Source: Lachnospiraceae bacterium (GTDB lineage Bacteria; Bacillota; Clostridia; Lachnospirales; Lachnospiraceae). Taken from it: a DNA stretch of 37,641 bases. Numbering within the stretch: the stretch's first letter is position 1; each line of letters starts with the position of its first letter. The notes beneath the pieces were generated by a model. The model saw nothing but the letters and a program-made list of their open reading frames with translations, did no database searches and was not told the DNA's origin. Location: positions 1-37,641 of the forward strand of contig JAEEXG010000021.1 in the NCBI GenBank assembly GCA_016291405.1, in the 5' to 3' direction. Of this stretch, positions 35,874 to 37,641 are shown piece after piece. A program made the translations under genes and the position numbers.

Positions 35874-37641
35874 ATGACAAAGAAACTAAAAAAGAAAATA
35901 ATCAGAGTCGGAATCGGAGCTCTTTTATTCATAGCGGCCGTTATTGTTTCAAAAGTTGCAAACGTATATGTAGGCCTTGCAATTTTTATTGCAGCTTACC
36001 TTGTGCTTGCGATAGATGTGCTTAAAAATGCGGCTATAAACATAGCTCACGGCCATGTGTTTGACGAAAACTTTCTTATGATGGTGGCAACTTTCGGAGC
36101 CTTCTTTTGTAGGGAATACGGCGAAGCCGTAGCGGTTATGCTCTTTTACCAGGTGGGCGAATGCTTCCAGACTTATGCGGTTAATAAATCAAGGAAATCA
36201 ATTAAGGCATTGATGAGCATAAGACCCGACTTTGCAAGAATAGAAATTGAGGGAGAAGAAAAAGAAGTAGATCCTTCTGAAGTAAACATTGGTGACATTA
36301 TTATCATTAAGCCCGGCGAGCGTGTTCCTTTGGACGGTAATATCATAGAGGGAAGAAGCGCTATGGATACGGCGGCAATCACGGGTGAGAGCCTTCCTAA
36401 AGAAGTGGGCCCCGGTGAACTTGTTGTCAGCGGCTGGGTGAATAAATCAGGTGTAATAAAGGTAAGCGTAACTTCCAACTTCTCTCAGTCAACAGTTTCA
36501 AAGATTTTGGAACTTGTTGAAAAGGCAAGCGAAAAGAAGGCTAAAGCCGAGCAGTTTATCACTGTATTTTCAAGGTATTATACGCCTTCCGTTGTTGGTG
36601 CTGCAGCCCTTTTATTTATTGCCGGAGCTTTGATAACGGGTGATACTTTAACATGGATGTATAGGGCTATGACCTTCCTTCTTATATCCTGCCCTTGCGC
36701 TTTGGTAATAAGCGTACCCCTTTCTTTCTTTGGTGGAATCGGTGGCGCCGGTAAGGTAGGTATCCTTATTAAGGGTGGCAACTACATGGATACGCTTTCT
36801 AAAATTGACACTCTTGTCCTTGATAAAACAGGTACGGTTACAAAGGGTAATTTTGCTCTTAAACATATAGAGCCTTCAAAGTATTTTGAAGATGCTCATA
36901 AAGGTAAGGCAAAAGAAACTCTCCTTAAAATAACAGCTATCGCAGAAGGCTACTCAACACATCCCATCGCAGCTTCTATTGTTGAAGCATACGCAGAAAA
37001 GATTGATAAAAAGGATGTTGGAGAGATTACGGAAATTGCGGGTAAAGGTATCTGTGCCGAAATCGGAAAAGACAAGATATACGTTGGAAACAGAAAACTT
37101 ATGGCAGACGTTATAGTGCCTGAGGATGAAAAAGAAACCGATACCTGTCTTTGCGGAATCGAAGAAGGTACAATCGTATACATTGCCGTAAACGATAGAC
37201 TTGCAGGACATATGCACATAGTCGATGAGGTAAAAGAAAATGCATCGGTTTCTTTGGCCGAATGTAAGAAAGAAGGCATCCGCAAAATCGTGATGCTCAC
37301 GGGAGATAACGAAAGAACGGCCAATGCAGTATGTAAGGCCGTTGGAATCGATGAATACAGAGCAAACTTAACTCCTATGGATAAAGTAAAAGCCTTGGAA
37401 GAAATTATGGGAGAAAGCGGCGTAAATGTTGTAGCTTTTGCAGGTGACGGTATAAACGATGCGCCTGTTCTATCAAGAGCCGATATAGGTATCGCAATGG
37501 GAGCCATGGGCTCTGATGCCGCTATCGAAGCTGCGGACGTAGTCATTATGACAGACGATCTTTCAAAGATTTCAAAAGCTAAAAAGATAGCAGCAAAAAC
37601 GATTCGAATAGTTAAAGAAAACATAGTGTTTGCATTAGCAA
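35874..37641 (+). CDS. P1B-type heavy metal ATPase (Zn/Cd/Pb type), 3' end outside window
   Basis: Metal-exporting ATPase. 589 residues are visible, and the frame is still open at the right edge, about 30-50 residues short of a complete protein. There is no N-terminal HMA domain; TM helices begin at residue ~10. The actuator loop has TGES. The channel motif is SCPCALV (Cys273/Cys275). The phosphorylation site is DKTGT (317-321), followed by THP in the nucleotide-binding domain, and the hinge GDGINDAP is at 524-531. The CPC motif plus the zinc-type sensor upstream favour Zn/Cd/Pb export. ATG with GCGGAGA upstream. Confidence 0.95.
   Translation, partial: MTKKLKKKIIRVGIGALLFIAAVIVSKVANVYVGLAIFIAAYLVLAIDVLKNAAINIAHGHVFDENFLMMVATFGAFFCREYGEAVAVMLFYQVGECFQTYAVNKSRKSIKALMSIRPDFARIEIEGEEKEVDPSEVNIGDIIIIKPGERVPLDGNIIEGRSAMDTAAITGESLPKEVGPGELVVSGWVNKSGVIKVSVTSNFSQSTVSKILELVEKASEKKAKAEQFITVFSRYYTPSVVGAAALLFIAGALITGDTLTWMYRAMTFLLISCPCALVISVPLSFFGGIGGAGKVGILIKGGNYMDTLSKIDTLVLDKTGTVTKGNFALKHIEPSKYFEDAHKGKAKETLLKITAIAEGYSTHPIAASIVEAYAEKIDKKDVGEITEIAGKGICAEIGKDKIYVGNRKLMADVIVPEDEKETDTCLCGIEEGTIVYIAVNDRLAGHMHIVDEVKENASVSLAECKKEGIRKIVMLTGDNERTANAVCKAVGIDEYRANLTPMDKVKALEEIMGESGVNVVAFAGDGINDAPVLSRADIGIAMGAMGSDAAIEAADVVIMTDDLSKISKAKKIAAKTIRIVKENIVFALA

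Overview
The window looks like chromosome of a low-to-moderate GC, Gram-positive anaerobe of the Clostridia, most likely a Lachnospiraceae-type gut bacterium. The grounds are AGGAGG-type ribosome binding sites, a T-box leader on pheST, the tig-clpP-clpX-lon-engB order, a class B sortase with a cell-wall-sorted substrate, a YtrA-type GntR/ABC operon and a FapA/DUF342 protein. No rRNA, tRNA or CRISPR array was seen. Genes at both edges are cut by the window: oligoendopeptidase F on the left and a P1B-type metal ATPase on the right. Species-level identity cannot be read from the sequence.

Layout. 1-3.8 kb: pepF (3' part) and valS, closed by a strong terminator. 3.8-7.1 kb: an autoregulated-looking GntR/ABC-transporter operon with a clear promoter and palindromic operator. 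7.1-9.0 kb: a class B sortase and one secreted VPRTG-bearing surface protein, preceded by a cluster of inverted repeats. 9.0-11.7 kb: an accessory island with divergent genes for a PD-(D/E)XK-like nuclease and an S66 (LD-carboxypeptidase/MccF-like) peptidase. It is bracketed by two copies of a large modular palindrome built from ~70-bp units, plus 19-bp tandem repeats. 11.7-18.1 kb: a chemoreceptor, a FapA protein, folC, a 46-aa ORF and a membrane-anchored zinc-ribbon/TPR protein. 18.1-21.9 kb: T-box, pheS and pheT. 21.9-22.9 kb (minus strand): an ECF S-component and a GtrA-like protein. 23.1-31.4 kb: protein quality control (trigger factor, ClpP, ClpX, Lon), then EngB, an AI-2E-family membrane protein and a CPBP protease. 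31.4-34.1 kb (minus strand): a GT-C glycosyltransferase and a DUF5662 protein. 34.3-37.6 kb: an AraC regulator, then a zinc/cadmium efflux module made of an ArsR-type sensor, a stand-alone HMA metallochaperone and a P1B ATPase.

How the parts work together. Most of the window is core metabolism and housekeeping. The sortase pair is a self-contained surface-display unit. The metal module is a self-regulating efflux operon in which the metal-binding domain usually fused to the pump is a separate small gene. The most unusual stretch is 9045-11662: each gene of a divergent pair is transcribed outward into a copy of a highly ordered nested palindrome, with inverted flanks at the outer edges. That arrangement is the best candidate here for an undescribed mobile or regulatory element.
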